41,781 nt of DNA from Thermoplasmata archaeon. Lineage in GTDB: Archaea > Thermoplasmatota > Thermoplasmata > UBA10834. The stretch spans positions 1 through 41,781 of the forward strand of contig JALOTQ010000003.1 in NCBI GenBank assembly GCA_025457815.1. The letters run 5' to 3'. Shown one piece after another: positions 41,753-41,781 of this stretch; within the stretch, counting starts at the first letter, position 1, and every line of letters begins with the position of its first letter. A model generated the notes under the pieces. The model saw nothing but the letters and a program-made list of their open reading frames with translations, searched no databases and was not told where the DNA came from. A program made the translations under genes and the position numbers.

Positions 41753-41781
41753 TGGTGAGCATGTCCGCGCTTCACTCCCTG
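41749..41781 (+). CDS. Start of a following gene, cut by window end
   Basis: ATGATGG begins inside the upstream stop (ATGA at 41749-41752), preceded by AGGAAGGTGA, a good ribosome site. Eleven codons (MMVSMSALHSL) are open to the window edge. Translationally coupled to the choice-of-anchor-V-like gene. Product unknown. Confidence 0.55.
   Translation, partial: MMVSMSALHSL

Overview
The window is a high-GC archaeal chromosome segment, most likely from an uncultured member of the Thermoplasmatota or a related euryarchaeal lineage. Archaeal markers are RPA with its partner protein, PurP, Nep1, Rpo6/RpoK, archaeal-type S2, a Memo-family protein and a Trm112-like protein. TATA-like boxes lie about 25-35 bases before many starts, many genes look leaderless or short-leadered, and GTG and TTG starts are common. 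The phylum assignment is inference; no rRNA is present.

Layout. 0-3.7 kb: a four-zinc-ribbon protein, a LarC1-like protein, then a sulfur-handling cluster (TusA-like, DsrE-like, and an IscS homologue that lacks the PLP lysine). 3.9-9.6 kb: a large membrane-anchored surface protein beside nucleotide-sugar genes (UDP-sugar dehydrogenase, epimerase, MocA-type oxidoreductase). 9.7-17.1 kb: Trm112-like protein, SerA, a GNAT, aspartate aminotransferase, a HypE/AIR-synthase-like protein, Nep1 with PurP, and a QueG-like iron-sulfur protein. 17.2-25.7 kb: MFS and EamA transporters, a KaiC-like protein without a P-loop, a small membrane protein, an unknown 204-residue protein, two clostripain-type secreted peptidases around an ACT protein, and a methyltransferase. 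25.8-28.0 kb: RPA operon. 28.0-32.0 kb: a minus-strand array of five zinc-ribbon/transmembrane proteins and two DUF2085 membrane proteins arranged as a repeated cassette. 32.0-33.7 kb: rpoK-rps2 followed by a Memo-family gene. 34.0-38.3 kb: class III aminotransferase/racemase, a small zinc protein, a non-pyrrolysine MttB-family protein, and an EF-Tu/SelB-like protein with a decayed G domain. 38.4-41.8 kb: DoxX-like protein, another zinc-ribbon membrane protein, tRNA-Arg, a 34-residue membrane microprotein candidate, LeuD-type small subunit, and a secreted choice-of-anchor-V-like protein; the next gene is cut by the window end.

The window mixes housekeeping genes with lineage-specific membrane and surface genes. 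A recurring theme is homologues of well-known enzymes whose signature catalytic or nucleotide-binding residues are missing (IscS-like, KaiC-like, SelB-like). The strongest candidates for undescribed biology are the DUF2085/zinc-ribbon cassettes and the sulfur-relay cluster built on a lysine-less IscS. No CRISPR array, insertion sequence, rRNA or integrase was seen. No gene-free stretch exceeds about 300 bases.
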